This document shows positions 32,233 through 41,129 of a DNA stretch of 64,000 bases, in pieces. Below the pieces are notes generated by a model, which saw nothing but the letters and a program-made list of their open reading frames with translations, had not been told where the DNA came from and searched no databases. Source of the DNA: Candidatus Methylopumilus planktonicus (GTDB lineage: Bacteria > Pseudomonadota > Gammaproteobacteria > Burkholderiales > Methylophilaceae); NCBI RefSeq assembly GCF_006364715.1, contig NZ_CP040984.1:744001-808000 (forward strand), read 5' to 3'. A program made the position numbers and the translations under genes. The stretch's first letter is position 1, and each line of letters begins with the position of its first letter.

Positions 32233-33552
32233 TTAAACATTAGGGCCTGCAAATAAATCATGTTGATCATAAGATTCAATTTTAACATCGACAAAATCAC
32301 CTGGCTTCAAAAGCTTACCATCACGTAAGAAAACTTTGCCATCAATATCAGGTGCGTCTGCCATCGATCTTGCAATCGCATAATCACCATCATGGCTATC
32401 GACTAAAACAGTTAATATTTGACCCACTTTAGCTTGAAGTTTTTTATGGCTGATGCGTGCTTGCGTTTCCATAAATTTTTGTAATCGTTCTTCTTTAATT
32501 TCTTCAGGAACATGTCCTTCTAAAAGATTAGCACTCGCACCATCGACAGGCGAATATTTAAAACAACCCACGCGATCTAATTGAGCCTCTTCAAGAAAAT
32601 CTAACAGCGCTTCAAATTCAGATTCTGTTTCCCCAGGAAAACCTACAATAAAAGTACTACGTATCGTGATATCGGGACACACTTCTCTCCATTTGTTGAT
32701 TCGCAAAAGATTATTTTCCGAACTTGCAGGTCGCTTCATGAGTTTTAAAATTCGAGGACTTGCATGTTGAAAAGGTACATCAAGATAAGGCAAAATCGAA
32801 CCTTCGCTCATGAGAGGAATAATGTCATCGACATTAGGATAAGGATACACATAATGCATTCTGATCCACACACCTAAAGATCCTAGGGCTTCGGCTAAAT
32901 CATACAGTTTAGTTTTAATGGGACGGCCATTCCAAAAACCACTTCGATATTTGATATCCACGCCATAAGCACTTGTATCTTGTGAAATCACCAAAATTTC
33001 CGATACGCCGCTACTGACTAGTGTTTCGGCTTCCGTCATCACATCATCAATCGAACGGCTTACAAGATCTCCACGCATGGATGGAATAATACAAAATGAA
33101 CATCGATGATTGCAGCCTTCTGAAATTTTTAAATAGGCATAGTGTTTAGGTGTTAAACGGATGCCTTGAGGGGGCACTAAATCACTAAAAGGATCATGTG
33201 GTTTTTCTAGGTGGGTATGCACGGCTGACATCACTTCATTTAATGCGTGCGGTCCTGTGATGGCGAGTAAATTTGGATACTCTTTTTCAATGATGTCTTT
33301 TTTTGCTCCCAAACAACCTGTCACAATCACTTTGCCATTTTTTTTAACGGCTTCCCCTATGGCGTCCATGGACTCTTTGACAGCTGAATCAATAAAACCA
33401 CAAGTGTTAACTACAACTAGATCAGCATCTTGATAGGAATTGGAGATGTCATAACCTTCTGCACGTAATTGCGTCAATATTCTTTCGGAATCTGAACCGG
33501 CTTTAGGGCAACCTAATGATACAAAACCGACTCTAGGAGTATGTGATGCCAT
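32233..33552 (-). CDS. rimO: Ribosomal protein S12 methylthiotransferase
   Basis: RimO is a radical-SAM enzyme that adds a methylthio group to an aspartate of ribosomal protein S12. The 439 residues show the three cysteines of the UPF0004 domain (FVSLGCPKAGSDSE, VVNTCGFIDSA and VTGCLGAKKD), the radical-SAM cluster ISEGCNHRCSFCIIPSMRGD near 143-162, and the C-terminal TRAM domain (VGQILTVLVDSHDGDYAIAR). SPKPA-free spacing and the FVGFPGETESEF motif separate it from MiaB. Its start overlaps the end of the zip gene by one base. Confidence 0.96.
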   Translation of the reverse strand: MASHTPRVGFVSLGCPKAGSDSERILTQLRAEGYDISNSYQDADLVVVNTCGFIDSAVKESMDAIGEAVKKNGKVIVTGCLGAKKDIIEKEYPNLLAITGPHALNEVMSAVHTHLEKPHDPFSDLVPPQGIRLTPKHYAYLKISEGCNHRCSFCIIPSMRGDLVSRSIDDVMTEAETLVSSGVSEILVISQDTSAYGVDIKYRSGFWNGRPIKTKLYDLAEALGSLGVWIRMHYVYPYPNVDDIIPLMSEGSILPYLDVPFQHASPRILKLMKRPASSENNLLRINKWREVCPDITIRSTFIVGFPGETESEFEALLDFLEEAQLDRVGCFKYSPVDGASANLLEGHVPEEIKEERLQKFMETQARISHKKLQAKVGQILTVLVDSHDGDYAIARSMADAPDIDGKVFLRDGKLLKPGDFVDVKIESYDQHDLFAGPNV

Positions 33553-34349
33553 TAGCCTTCAACAATCAGTTGCGTGAGAGCCACAGATGCAACACCCAAT
33601 ACGATGAGTGCGACTTGAAATACAGTCGAACGTAATTCAGTTTTTTTATGAAGGCCTGGTATCAAATCTGCGATCGATACATAAATCATGCTGGATGCTG
33701 CGAGCGCTAAAATAAAAGGCACCCAATCAATCATGGATTCCAAAATGAAATAAGCGAGAAGTCCGCCTAACACCGTAGCAAAACTCGCGAGAAGATTAAA
33801 AATAAATGCTTCTTTCTTCTTATAGCCTGAATTAAGGAGAATTAAAAAATTACCTACTTCTTGAGGGATCTCGTGCGCAATAATCGCTAACGCTGTCACG
33901 ATACCTAAGCTGGTACTCACCATAAACGCTGAGCCAACTAAGATACCATCGACAAAATTATGAAATAAGTCACCCACCATAATCATGCTACCGCTTCGTC
34001 CTGCATCATGGGTATGTTGATGATCTTTAGAAGTATGACTTTCTTGATGCATATCATGCACTTCACAATGATCGCCATGACAGTGACGCCACAATAGTAA
34101 TTTTTCAAGCACAAAAAATAAAAGAATACCGAATAACACGACAAAGGTTGTCGCTTCTATATTATTTGTGAGCTTAAAAGCATGGGGCAATATTTCTAAG
34201 AAAACTGCACCTAACATAGCACCCACGGCGTAACTCACTAAATGCGAAACAAGGTGCGTTCTGGTATTCATGGTCACAAGGGCTGCAGCCGTGACACTTA
34301 ATAAACCCCCAATAAAGCAAGAAAATAGAATCCAAAGAAGTGTGTGCAT
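33552..34349 (-). CDS. ZIP-family divalent metal transporter
   Basis: This 265-residue inner-membrane protein belongs to the ZIP family and should import zinc, iron or manganese. About eight hydrophobic segments are visible, starting MHTLLWILFSCFIGGLLSVTA in two pieces. The metal-binding helices are DLFHNFVDGILVGSAFMV near 130-147 and AHEIPQEVGNFLILL near 160-174, which carry the His, Glu and Pro residues of the binuclear site. A histidine-rich loop between helices 3 and 4 (HCHGDHCEVHDMHQESH, then DHQHTHDAG) probably senses or concentrates metal. It precedes rimO; the minus-strand gap upstream to pgeF has a TATAAT element (34379-34384) with a poor -35. Confidence 0.92.
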   Translation of the reverse strand: MHTLLWILFSCFIGGLLSVTAAALVTMNTRTHLVSHLVSYAVGAMLGAVFLEILPHAFKLTNNIEATTFVVLFGILLFFVLEKLLLWRHCHGDHCEVHDMHQESHTSKDHQHTHDAGRSGSMIMVGDLFHNFVDGILVGSAFMVSTSLGIVTALAIIAHEIPQEVGNFLILLNSGYKKKEAFIFNLLASFATVLGGLLAYFILESMIDWVPFILALAASSMIYVSIADLIPGLHKKTELRSTVFQVALIVLGVASVALTQLIVEG

Positions 34350-34378
34350 GAAGTTAAAGTATGGTGGCAGGATTAAGT

Positions 34379-34384
34379 ATTATA
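34379..34384 (-). promoter_or_regulatory. Possible -10 element upstream of the zip-rimO-gltX-hfq unit
   Basis: TATAAT occurs on the minus strand 30 bases before the zip start, in a 61-bp gap after pgeF. The -35 position (CATCCA) is poor, so this is a tentative call; the long downstream run of tightly packed genes makes a promoter here likely. Confidence 0.35.
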
Positions 34385-34410
34385 ACGAAACTTGAAATGA
34401 TTGGATGTCT

Positions 34411-35145
34411 TTATGAATCGATCCAAATTAGGGAAGCCATCCTACCAGTGATGCCATCACGTCTATATGAAAAATAATCAACTTCATTGGCAAAAGTGCA
34501 ATAATTATCCGACACACTGCCACCATATATTTGTTTGATACCACATAGATTGAGCCTTATTTTAGCAAGCGCGTAAATATCTGCTAACCATTTTTGTTCT
34601 GAGATCAAATGAAAAGCTTTTTCAGCCTCGCTATGTTTTTCGCAAAAGCTATTTTTCACATCAAAGCCTACTTCAAAATGCTGTCGGCTGATTGCAGGCC
34701 CTAACCATACGAGTAATTCATTGGGTGAGACATTCATCTTCTCAATGGCATTTTCAATCACACCACTTAAAAGACCCCGCCACCCTGCATGAATAGAAGC
34801 CACTATCGTCCCCTCAGTATTTGTCACTAATAAAGGTAAACAATCAGCTGTCTGAACAACACATACTGTATTTTTTTCTGTTGTATAAGAGGCATCTGCA
34901 TTAAATGCGGGTGATGGGATTTTGATCACATCTGCACTATGCGTTTGGTTAAGCCAATGAGGAGAGTTAGGTAAAAATTGATTAAGTAGGTCGCGATTCA
35001 AATGAACAGAAATAATGTCATCATTCACATGTGTGGCTAAATTAAAACTGTTATATTTGCCTTCGCTATTTCCCCCAACTCTTAGAGTTTGAATAGTTTT
35101 AATATGTTGAGGCGCTGGCCAGTTAGGTATAAAAAAATTAATCAT
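34411..35145 (-). CDS. pgeF: Purine nucleoside phosphorylase / laccase-domain protein PgeF (YfiH)
   Basis: PgeF/YfiH is a multicopper-oxidase-like fold protein reported to act on purine nucleosides and to edit peptidoglycan precursors. I place the start at the ATG at 35143-35145, giving 244 residues from MINFFIPNWPAP; longer versions run into the end of rluD. The zinc/copper ligands occur in SIHAGWRGLLSG near 113-124 and CVVQTADCLPLLV near 91-103. NQTHSADVI and YFSYRRDGITGRMASLIWI are also family marks. GGAGG lies just before the two adjacent ATG codons. It follows rluD with an 8-bp overlap, the usual pairing. Confidence 0.92.
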   Translation of the reverse strand: MINFFIPNWPAPQHIKTIQTLRVGGNSEGKYNSFNLATHVNDDIISVHLNRDLLNQFLPNSPHWLNQTHSADVIKIPSPAFNADASYTTEKNTVCVVQTADCLPLLVTNTEGTIVASIHAGWRGLLSGVIENAIEKMNVSPNELLVWLGPAISRQHFEVGFDVKNSFCEKHSEAEKAFHLISEQKWLADIYALAKIRLNLCGIKQIYGGSVSDNYCTFANEVDYFSYRRDGITGRMASLIWIDS

Positions 35146-36184
35146 CATCCTCCAGCATGTCGTCATCGATATCATCATTTACCTCATCAAGATAATCATC
35201 AAAACTTAAATCTTCTATAGGCTCTGTTTCACCTAATTGCTCAGCGCGAATGATTTCAAGTAAAGCTTTCATATCATCTGGTAAATCAATCGACCATTCC
35301 ATCGCTTCACCACTTAATGGATGAATCAGTCCTAAGCGAATGGCATGAAGTGCTTGACGATTAAAACTTAAGACATGTTGACGTAATTCATCACTCATGG
35401 ATTTAATCGGCATAATACTTTTTAAGCCATAGACGGGGTCACCCACTATAGGTGCTTTTAAATATTGCATATGCACACGAATTTGATGTGTACGACCTGT
35501 TTCAAGATTGCATCTGAGATAAGTGTGAACTCCAAATCGTTCTAAAATCTCATAATGCGTAACGGCTGGCCTACCGGATAAATGAATAGCCATGCGCGTT
35601 CGAATGGATGGATGCCGGCCGATGGGCTGATCCACCTTGCCATTTTTCCAAAGCTGCCCCCACACGATCGCTCGATATTCTCTCTTTACTGTTCTTGCTT
35701 GAAGTTGTTGCACCAAATGTGTTTGTGCATTCAAGGTCTTAGCAACGACTAAAAGACCGCTCGTTTCTTTATCCAATCGATGAACAATACCGCAGCGAGG
35801 TATGTGTGCGATCTCTGGCATATGATGAAGCAGTGCGTTAAGTAAAGTGCCGGACCAATTACCAATTGCTGGATGAACGACCATGCCAGCCCGTTTATTA
35901 ATCACAAGCAATGTCTCATCTTCAAAAATAATATTAAGCGGAATCGCTTCAGGTAAAAATGCATTGTTTTCTGGATTTGATTGGACGATCACTTTAATTT
36001 CATCGCCTGCGTAAACCTTGTGTTTCACAGACACATAGGATTGATTCACAAGTACGAATTCATCTTTAATCCATTCTTGTAATTTTGAGCGTGAAAATTC
36101 TGGCAAAAGTTGCTGCAAAGCCACATCCACCCTTAAACCAGAGTGACTATCCGGGACTATCAATAATCTTTCATCATGATTCAT
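35138..36184 (-). CDS. rluD: 23S rRNA pseudouridine synthase RluD
   Basis: RluD makes pseudouridines at 23S rRNA positions 1911, 1915 and 1917 in helix 69, needed for ribosome assembly. The 348-residue protein has an S4 RNA-binding domain at the start (RVDVALQQLLPEFSRSKLQEW near 18-38 in two pieces), then the catalytic domain with GIVHRLDKETSGLLVVAKTL near 135-154, whose Asp is the nucleophile, and TGRTHQIRVHMQYLKAPIVG. The acidic tail (DEVNDDIDDDMLEDDD) is longer than in E. coli. It is divergent from bamD across 42 bp and overlaps pgeF. Confidence 0.96.
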   Translation of the reverse strand: MNHDERLLIVPDSHSGLRVDVALQQLLPEFSRSKLQEWIKDEFVLVNQSYVSVKHKVYAGDEIKVIVQSNPENNAFLPEAIPLNIIFEDETLLVINKRAGMVVHPAIGNWSGTLLNALLHHMPEIAHIPRCGIVHRLDKETSGLLVVAKTLNAQTHLVQQLQARTVKREYRAIVWGQLWKNGKVDQPIGRHPSIRTRMAIHLSGRPAVTHYEILERFGVHTYLRCNLETGRTHQIRVHMQYLKAPIVGDPVYGLKSIMPIKSMSDELRQHVLSFNRQALHAIRLGLIHPLSGEAMEWSIDLPDDMKALLEIIRAEQLGETEPIEDLSFDDYLDEVNDDIDDDMLEDDD

Positions 36185-36186
36185 AA

Positions 36187-36195
36187 TGCTATAAT
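36187..36195 (+). promoter_or_regulatory. Extended -10 promoter element of bamD
   Basis: TGCTATAAT is an extended -10 (TGn plus a consensus TATAAT) ending 31 bases before the bamD ATG. The -35 region is weak, as is usual for extended -10 promoters. It overlaps the first codons of rluD. Confidence 0.5.
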
Positions 36196-36226
36196 TCTTC
36201 GTATGTTTTTATAGTTAAAGGTTCGT

Positions 36227-37027
36227 ATGCGTATTGGTATAGTTGTTATTATGATGCTTTTTCTTCAAGCTTGTGCCATTTTCGGCCCACCTACTGAGCT
36301 TGACGATACCAAAGGTTTGTCAGCTGCACGCATTTATGAAAAAGCATCTGAAGAAATGACTAATAAGAATTATAAAAAATCTGTCGAATATTTAAAAAAA
36401 TTAGAATCACGCTACCCTAATAGTAAATACGGCGCTCAAGCTAAGCTTGATATGGCATACGCCTATTACAAGCAAGAAGATGCAGCGCAGTGCGTTTCAT
36501 CTGTTGAGCGATTCATTAAAATACACCCTAATCATCCTAATCTAGATTATGCCTATTATTTAAAAGGCGTAGCCTACTTCAAACAACGTGGCTTAATTGA
36601 AAAAGCTACCTTTCAAGATATCAGCGATCGTGATCCCAAAGTCTTAAGACAATCTTTTCTTGCCTTTAAAGATTTACTGACGCTCTATCCCAATACGCGC
36701 TACGGAAAAGATGCGACAGAACGCATGATTTATTTAAAAAATAAACTGGCTGATCATGAGCTTCATGTGGCACGTCATTATATGAAAGTTAAAGCTTATG
36801 TCGCGGCATTAAACCGTGCTAAGTATGTGATTGAATCTTACCCTGATTCTAATTTTGTTGAGGAAGCACTTGTGATTATAATTAGCGCTTATGACAATTT
36901 AGATATGAATGATTTAAAAGAAGATAATTTAAGAATTCTAAAACAAAATTATCCAGATAGCTCTATGTTCACCAAAGGTCAAGGTACTAAGAAACAAGAC
37001 TGGTGGAAATTCTGGGATAAAGACTAG
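36227..37027 (+). CDS. bamD: Outer membrane assembly lipoprotein BamD
   Basis: BamD is the essential lipoprotein of the BAM complex, which inserts beta-barrel proteins in the outer membrane. The 266 residues begin with a lipoprotein signal (MRIGIVVIMMLFLQAC, lipobox LQAC with C16), then five TPR-like repeats including LKKLESRYPNSKYGAQAKLD near 56-75 and YAYYLKGVAYFKQRGLIEKA. DRDPKVLRQSFLAFKDLLTLYPNTRYGKDA (in the middle) is the classic BamD signature. It is the only plus-strand gene between rluD and der and converges on der with a 4-bp overlap. Confidence 0.96.
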   Translation: MRIGIVVIMMLFLQACAIFGPPTELDDTKGLSAARIYEKASEEMTNKNYKKSVEYLKKLESRYPNSKYGAQAKLDMAYAYYKQEDAAQCVSSVERFIKIHPNHPNLDYAYYLKGVAYFKQRGLIEKATFQDISDRDPKVLRQSFLAFKDLLTLYPNTRYGKDATERMIYLKNKLADHELHVARHYMKVKAYVAALNRAKYVIESYPDSNFVEEALVIIISAYDNLDMNDLKEDNLRILKQNYPDSSMFTKGQGTKKQDWWKFWDKD

Positions 37028-38454
37028 CGTTTTTTTGCTTCTAGTTTATTTTTATCTGTGAGTTTTTTACGAAGTGCATTCTTACGACGACGCATCGATA
37101 CAACACCCTCTTTCGGTTTTCTTTTTTCTTCATCAAGATAAGGGTTCTCACCTTGCTTAAATTGAACTCTTAAGGGTGTGCCAATAATTTGAAATGCTTG
37201 TCTAAAAGCACCTTCTAAAAAGCGCATATAACTATCTTTAATCGCATTCACATGATTACCATGAATGACAATCACGGGCGGGTTAGATCCACCTTGATGA
37301 GCGTAACGTAATTTAGGTCGAATACCTTTTGAGATAGGTGGCTGATGCTGTTGCAATGTATCTATGAGGACACGTGTTAATTTAGGTGTCGACATTTTAA
37401 TAAAAGCACCACGATAAGCTTCATCGACTGATTTTAAAATCTCAGTGAGGCCTTTTTTCTTTAAGGCTGATACATATTGAAATTCTGCAAATTTTAAAAA
37501 TTGTAATTTACGCTGAATATCTTGTTTTACAATGTCTCTTTCATCTTCTTTTAATCGGTCCCATTTATTAATAGCAACCACAAGTGCACGTCCAGCCTCT
37601 AAAATATAAGCTCCTACGTGCGCATCTTGCTCAGTGATACCCTCCTCCGCATCTACCACCAAGATGGCTACATTCGCTTCTTCAATGGCTTGCAAAGTTT
37701 TAATCACAGAAAATTTTTCTACCGCTTCAAAGACTCTACCTTTCTTGCGAATGCCTGCTGTATCAATAAGTATATAATTTTTATCATTGCGTTCAATTTC
37801 AATTTCAATAGAATCGCGCGTCGTACCAGGTTCATCAAAAGCAATGACGCGATCTTCACCTAAAAATGCATTCACCAAGGTTGATTTACCGACATTAGGG
37901 CGGCCCACAATGGCGATCTTCGGAACCTTTTGATTAACTTCAAGTGATTCAATATCTTCTTTTTTAAAAGGCTCTAATGCGATCTGAATCATGTCACGCA
38001 CACCTTCACCGTGTGCTGATGAAATACCTAAGGGGTCGCCTAAGCCTAACTCAAAAAATTCAGCTGTTGCAATACCTCTTTGCATGCCTTCTGTTTTATT
38101 CACAAGGAGATAAATATTACGATTCATTTTACGTAACAGTTCAGCAATGACGCGATCATGTGGAGTCACACCTTGACGTCCATCCACAATAAAAAAAACA
38201 ATATCGGCTTCATCAATGGCGAGCAGTGTTTGTTTTGCCATTTCTTTTTGAATGCCTTTTTCAATTAAAGGCTCAAAACCGCCGGTATCAATAATAATAT
38301 ACGGCATGTCACCGCCTAAGCCTCGTCCATAATGGCGATCGCGTGTTAGACCTGGAAGATCTGCCACTAACGCATCACGAGATTTAGTTAAACGATTAAA
38401 TAAAGTGGATTTGCCAACGTTAGGTCGGCCCACAAGTGCTATGGTGGGTAACAT
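37024..38454 (-). CDS. der: Ribosome biogenesis GTPase Der (EngA)
   Basis: Der is a tandem-GTPase that helps assemble the 50S subunit. The 476 residues hold two G domains: ALVGRPNVGKSTLFNRLTKS (G1 near 6-25) with DTGGFEPL, and AIVGRPNVGKSTLVNAFLGE near 181-200 with DTAGIRKKGR and NKWDRLKEDERD. A KH-like domain follows (LRYAHQGGSNPPVIVIHGNH near 379-398) and a lysine/arginine-rich end (MRRRKNALRKKLTDKNKLEA). It is translated after bamB with a 2-bp gap, in the conserved yfgM-bamB-der order. Confidence 0.97.
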   Translation of the reverse strand: MLPTIALVGRPNVGKSTLFNRLTKSRDALVADLPGLTRDRHYGRGLGGDMPYIIIDTGGFEPLIEKGIQKEMAKQTLLAIDEADIVFFIVDGRQGVTPHDRVIAELLRKMNRNIYLLVNKTEGMQRGIATAEFFELGLGDPLGISSAHGEGVRDMIQIALEPFKKEDIESLEVNQKVPKIAIVGRPNVGKSTLVNAFLGEDRVIAFDEPGTTRDSIEIEIERNDKNYILIDTAGIRKKGRVFEAVEKFSVIKTLQAIEEANVAILVVDAEEGITEQDAHVGAYILEAGRALVVAINKWDRLKEDERDIVKQDIQRKLQFLKFAEFQYVSALKKKGLTEILKSVDEAYRGAFIKMSTPKLTRVLIDTLQQHQPPISKGIRPKLRYAHQGGSNPPVIVIHGNHVNAIKDSYMRFLEGAFRQAFQIIGTPLRVQFKQGENPYLDEEKRKPKEGVVSMRRRKNALRKKLTDKNKLEAKKR

Positions 38455-38456
38455 GA

Positions 38457-39635
38457 TTATTGAATAGAGATGGCGTAGAGTCCGCCATTACGTGTTTGCG
38501 CTAAAAATTTACCTGTTTCAAATTCAATCATCCGTCGCATCACAGGCAAAGACTCGTCGTCCAATTGAATGCGACCTAAAAAAGCACCCGTTTCTTTATC
38601 TAGGATATGGATATAGCCTTCTAAATCTCCTACAGCAAGGTAATCTCCCATACCTAACGGTGTCGTCAGTTTACGATTTAATAATTCACCTTGTCGCCAA
38701 TAGGTCTTGCCTGATTCAAGCGCTAATGAATAAATAGCACCGCCCGTATGCGATAAATAAATCCTGGCGCCATCTATATTAATACCTGTATAACTTGAAA
38801 TATCGCGGCTCCATAAGGTTCTCGCATTCACCCGATCAATGGCTGATATTTTTCCCTGATAAGCGACTGTATAAATATTTAAACCATCAATCACGGGGGA
38901 GCTTGTGACGTCCGATGCGCGTTCAATTTCAGTCACACCTTTAGGTTGTGCCACATTAATTTCCCAAAGGAGCGAGCCATTATCTTCTCGAATAGCCGCT
39001 AATTTACCACCAGGGAATCCTGCATAAATGACACCGTCACTTGCCACCACACCCACACTTGATCTTAAGCTTAAAGGTGGCCCCACTCTTGAGAAGGTCC
39101 ATTTTTTTAACCCATCTTTTACATTGACGGCATGAATCAAATTGTCTGCTGTTCTAACAATCACAAGACCTTCATGAATGGTAGGCGCACTTAATATTTG
39201 ACTCGATAATCTTGTTTTCCAAAGTAATTTAGCATTTAAATCATAAGCCACTAATAAACCAGTCGATGTACCCACTGTAATTTCATTAAGCCCTACGCCA
39301 ACACCGCCTGATAATTTTTCACCTGTATTGATTTGCCAAATGGCTTTACCCGTTTTTAAATCAAATTTAGCTAAGCTTCCATCGGATGATGCCGCGTATG
39401 CTTCTTCACCAATAATGCCAGGATAGAATTCAAAAGATGCATCACCTTCTAATTTTGCTGACCAAAGTATCTTAGGATTAAGCTTAGGTTTAAATTCCTT
39501 AAGAGGAGCCGGAGGATCAACGGGGTCTTGCCCTATAATAGTCTCTGAAATTTGATCCGTGAAATCTTTAACAGGGCCGCAAGAGCTAAGCGCAATAGAA
39601 AAAAATGCGAGAAGACAGTACTTTAAAAAAATCAA
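38457..39635 (-). CDS. bamB: Outer membrane assembly lipoprotein BamB
   Basis: BamB is a beta-propeller lipoprotein of the BAM complex that helps deliver outer-membrane substrates. The 392-residue protein starts with a lipoprotein signal ending LAFFSIALSSC (C19), then shows repeated PQQ-type WD-like blades: FDLKTGKAIWQINTGEKLSG, YDLNAKLLWKTRL, VNVKDGLKKWTFS, and GKTYWRQGELLNRKLTT. Eight blades are plausible. It sits between yfgM (3 bp) and der (2 bp). BamD is encoded nearby on the other strand, so two BAM lipoproteins are present in this window. Confidence 0.95.
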   Translation of the reverse strand: MIFLKYCLLAFFSIALSSCGPVKDFTDQISETIIGQDPVDPPAPLKEFKPKLNPKILWSAKLEGDASFEFYPGIIGEEAYAASSDGSLAKFDLKTGKAIWQINTGEKLSGGVGVGLNEITVGTSTGLLVAYDLNAKLLWKTRLSSQILSAPTIHEGLVIVRTADNLIHAVNVKDGLKKWTFSRVGPPLSLRSSVGVVASDGVIYAGFPGGKLAAIREDNGSLLWEINVAQPKGVTEIERASDVTSSPVIDGLNIYTVAYQGKISAIDRVNARTLWSRDISSYTGINIDGARIYLSHTGGAIYSLALESGKTYWRQGELLNRKLTTPLGMGDYLAVGDLEGYIHILDKETGAFLGRIQLDDESLPVMRRMIEFETGKFLAQTRNGGLYAISIQ

Positions 39636-39638
39636 ACC

Positions 39639-40265
39639 TTACACTCCAAGCGATTCTAATTTTTCTTGCGTGAATTTTGCATAAGGATCTTTAGGTCCAA
39701 ATCGTTTCAATGCTTCTTGATAAGCTTTTTTAGCCTCTTCTTTTTTACCCATTGCATTTAATATATCACCTTTTAAATCATTAGATAAACCAAGATAGCC
39801 TTCATTCTCAACATCATTCACCTTCTTTAAGGCATCTTCATATTTTTTTTCTTCCACTAATATTTGACCTAATTGAATGAGCGCAATCGATTCTGTGGCA
39901 GATTCTTTTGCATGACTCGTTGCCCAATCTAATTTTTCTTTGGCTTTATCTTTTAAACCTTCAAGGTAGCTTGCTTTTGCAAATAAAATCGCAGCCCGTC
40001 CGGCATAAGGTGTGCCTCCATAGTTATCGATTAAGCTTTGTGCTTTTTGCATAATATCTTTGGTATTTTTTTCATCCAACACCACAATGCTTTGATAAAG
40101 TTCAGAAGCGTTCAATGATTGCTTGGTTTGGTAATAACCCCATCCTTGATAGAGGCAATATAAAACAAAAAAAGCAATGACACTACGCGTGATGTAGTTG
40201 CCATATTTTTTCCAAAGCGCTTTAAGTTCGTCTACCTGTTCTTGTTCTTCTAAATCGAGTGCCAT
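39639..40265 (-). CDS. yfgM: YfgM-like TPR protein (ancillary SecYEG subunit)
   Basis: YfgM is an inner-membrane TPR protein that works with PpiD at the SecYEG translocon and in outer-membrane protein traffic. The 208-residue protein has the conserved cytoplasmic start DLEEQEQVDELKALWKKYGN near 4-23, one membrane helix (ITRSVIAFFVLYCLYQGWGY, about 24-43) and periplasmic tetratricopeptide repeats (ALKKVNDVENEGYLGLSNDL near 144-163, and NAMGKKEEAKKAYQEALKRF). It precedes bamB. In many relatives hisS comes directly before yfgM; here two ABC ATPase genes separate them. Confidence 0.92.
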   Translation of the reverse strand: MALDLEEQEQVDELKALWKKYGNYITRSVIAFFVLYCLYQGWGYYQTKQSLNASELYQSIVVLDEKNTKDIMQKAQSLIDNYGGTPYAGRAAILFAKASYLEGLKDKAKEKLDWATSHAKESATESIALIQLGQILVEEKKYEDALKKVNDVENEGYLGLSNDLKGDILNAMGKKEEAKKAYQEALKRFGPKDPYAKFTQEKLESLGV

Positions 40266-40289
40266 AGCTTTTATTTCCTTTAAAAAAAA

Positions 40290-41114
40290 TTAACTGACTT
40301 TAAATTTAAAATGATTGCCCGGAATTGCATTTAAGAGTTCACGCGTGTAATTCGCTTTTGGTTTTTCATAAATGCCTTTGATAGAACCTTGTTCTACAAT
40401 TTTCCCTTGATGCATCACCGCAATGCTATCCGCCATATGTCGAACGACTCTTAAGTCGTGACTAATGAATAGATAGCTCAAACCTAATTCTTTTTGTAGT
40501 TCTTTTAGTAATAATAAAATCTGCGCTTGAATCGATACATCAAGTGCTGAAACAGGCTCATCACAAATCACAAGTTCGGGTTCTACAATTAAAGCTCTTG
40601 CAATACCAATTCTTTGTCTTTGCCCGCCTGAAAACTGATGCGGGTATTTGTTCAAATCAGACGCTTCCAGCCCTACTTTTTTAATCATGTCGCGCATCTT
40701 TTTATCGCGCACAATTTTATTACCCAAATCATGAATTAATAAGCCTTCTTCTAAAATCTCAGCAATCTTCATGCGAGGATTTAGTGAAGCATAAGGATCT
40801 TGAAATACCATTTGAATATGGCGTTTAAGATATTTTTTACCTTCCATATCTAAAGTTGTCAGGTTTTTACCTTTAAAGAAAAGCTCACCCTGATCAAGCG
40901 ACAGCAATTGTAACAGACAACGCGCCAAGGTTGACTTACCACTGCCTGATTCACCTACAATCGCTAGCGTTTCTCCTTTTTTAATCGATAAACTGACATT
41001 ATTGAGTGCTTTGATGATTCTTTGTTTTTTTACAAAAAAGCCAGACATTTGCGTGTAAGTTTTATAAAGGCCTTTGGCCTCTAACAACACTTCATTTTTA
41101 TCAATTTTTGCCAT
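40290..41114 (-). CDS. Oligopeptide-type ABC transporter ATPase (OppF/DppF-like)
   Basis: This 274-residue ABC ATPase powers a peptide or nickel type importer. Walker A is IVGESGSGKSTLARCLLQLL near 52-71, the Q-loop FQDPYASLNPRMKIAEILEE near 108-127, the signature FSGGQRQRIGIARALIVEP near 160-178, and Walker B LVICDEPVSALDVSIQAQIL near 180-199. The switch His is in LFISHDLRVV. It is the second-half type (OppF-like). The protein is shorter than the typical 300 or more residues. No permease or solute-binding gene is adjacent, so the transmembrane partners must be elsewhere. Confidence 0.88.
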   Translation of the reverse strand: MAKIDKNEVLLEAKGLYKTYTQMSGFFVKKQRIIKALNNVSLSIKKGETLAIVGESGSGKSTLARCLLQLLSLDQGELFFKGKNLTTLDMEGKKYLKRHIQMVFQDPYASLNPRMKIAEILEEGLLIHDLGNKIVRDKKMRDMIKKVGLEASDLNKYPHQFSGGQRQRIGIARALIVEPELVICDEPVSALDVSIQAQILLLLKELQKELGLSYLFISHDLRVVRHMADSIAVMHQGKIVEQGSIKGIYEKPKANYTRELLNAIPGNHFKFKVS

Positions 41115-41129
41115 GATTAAATATGAGCC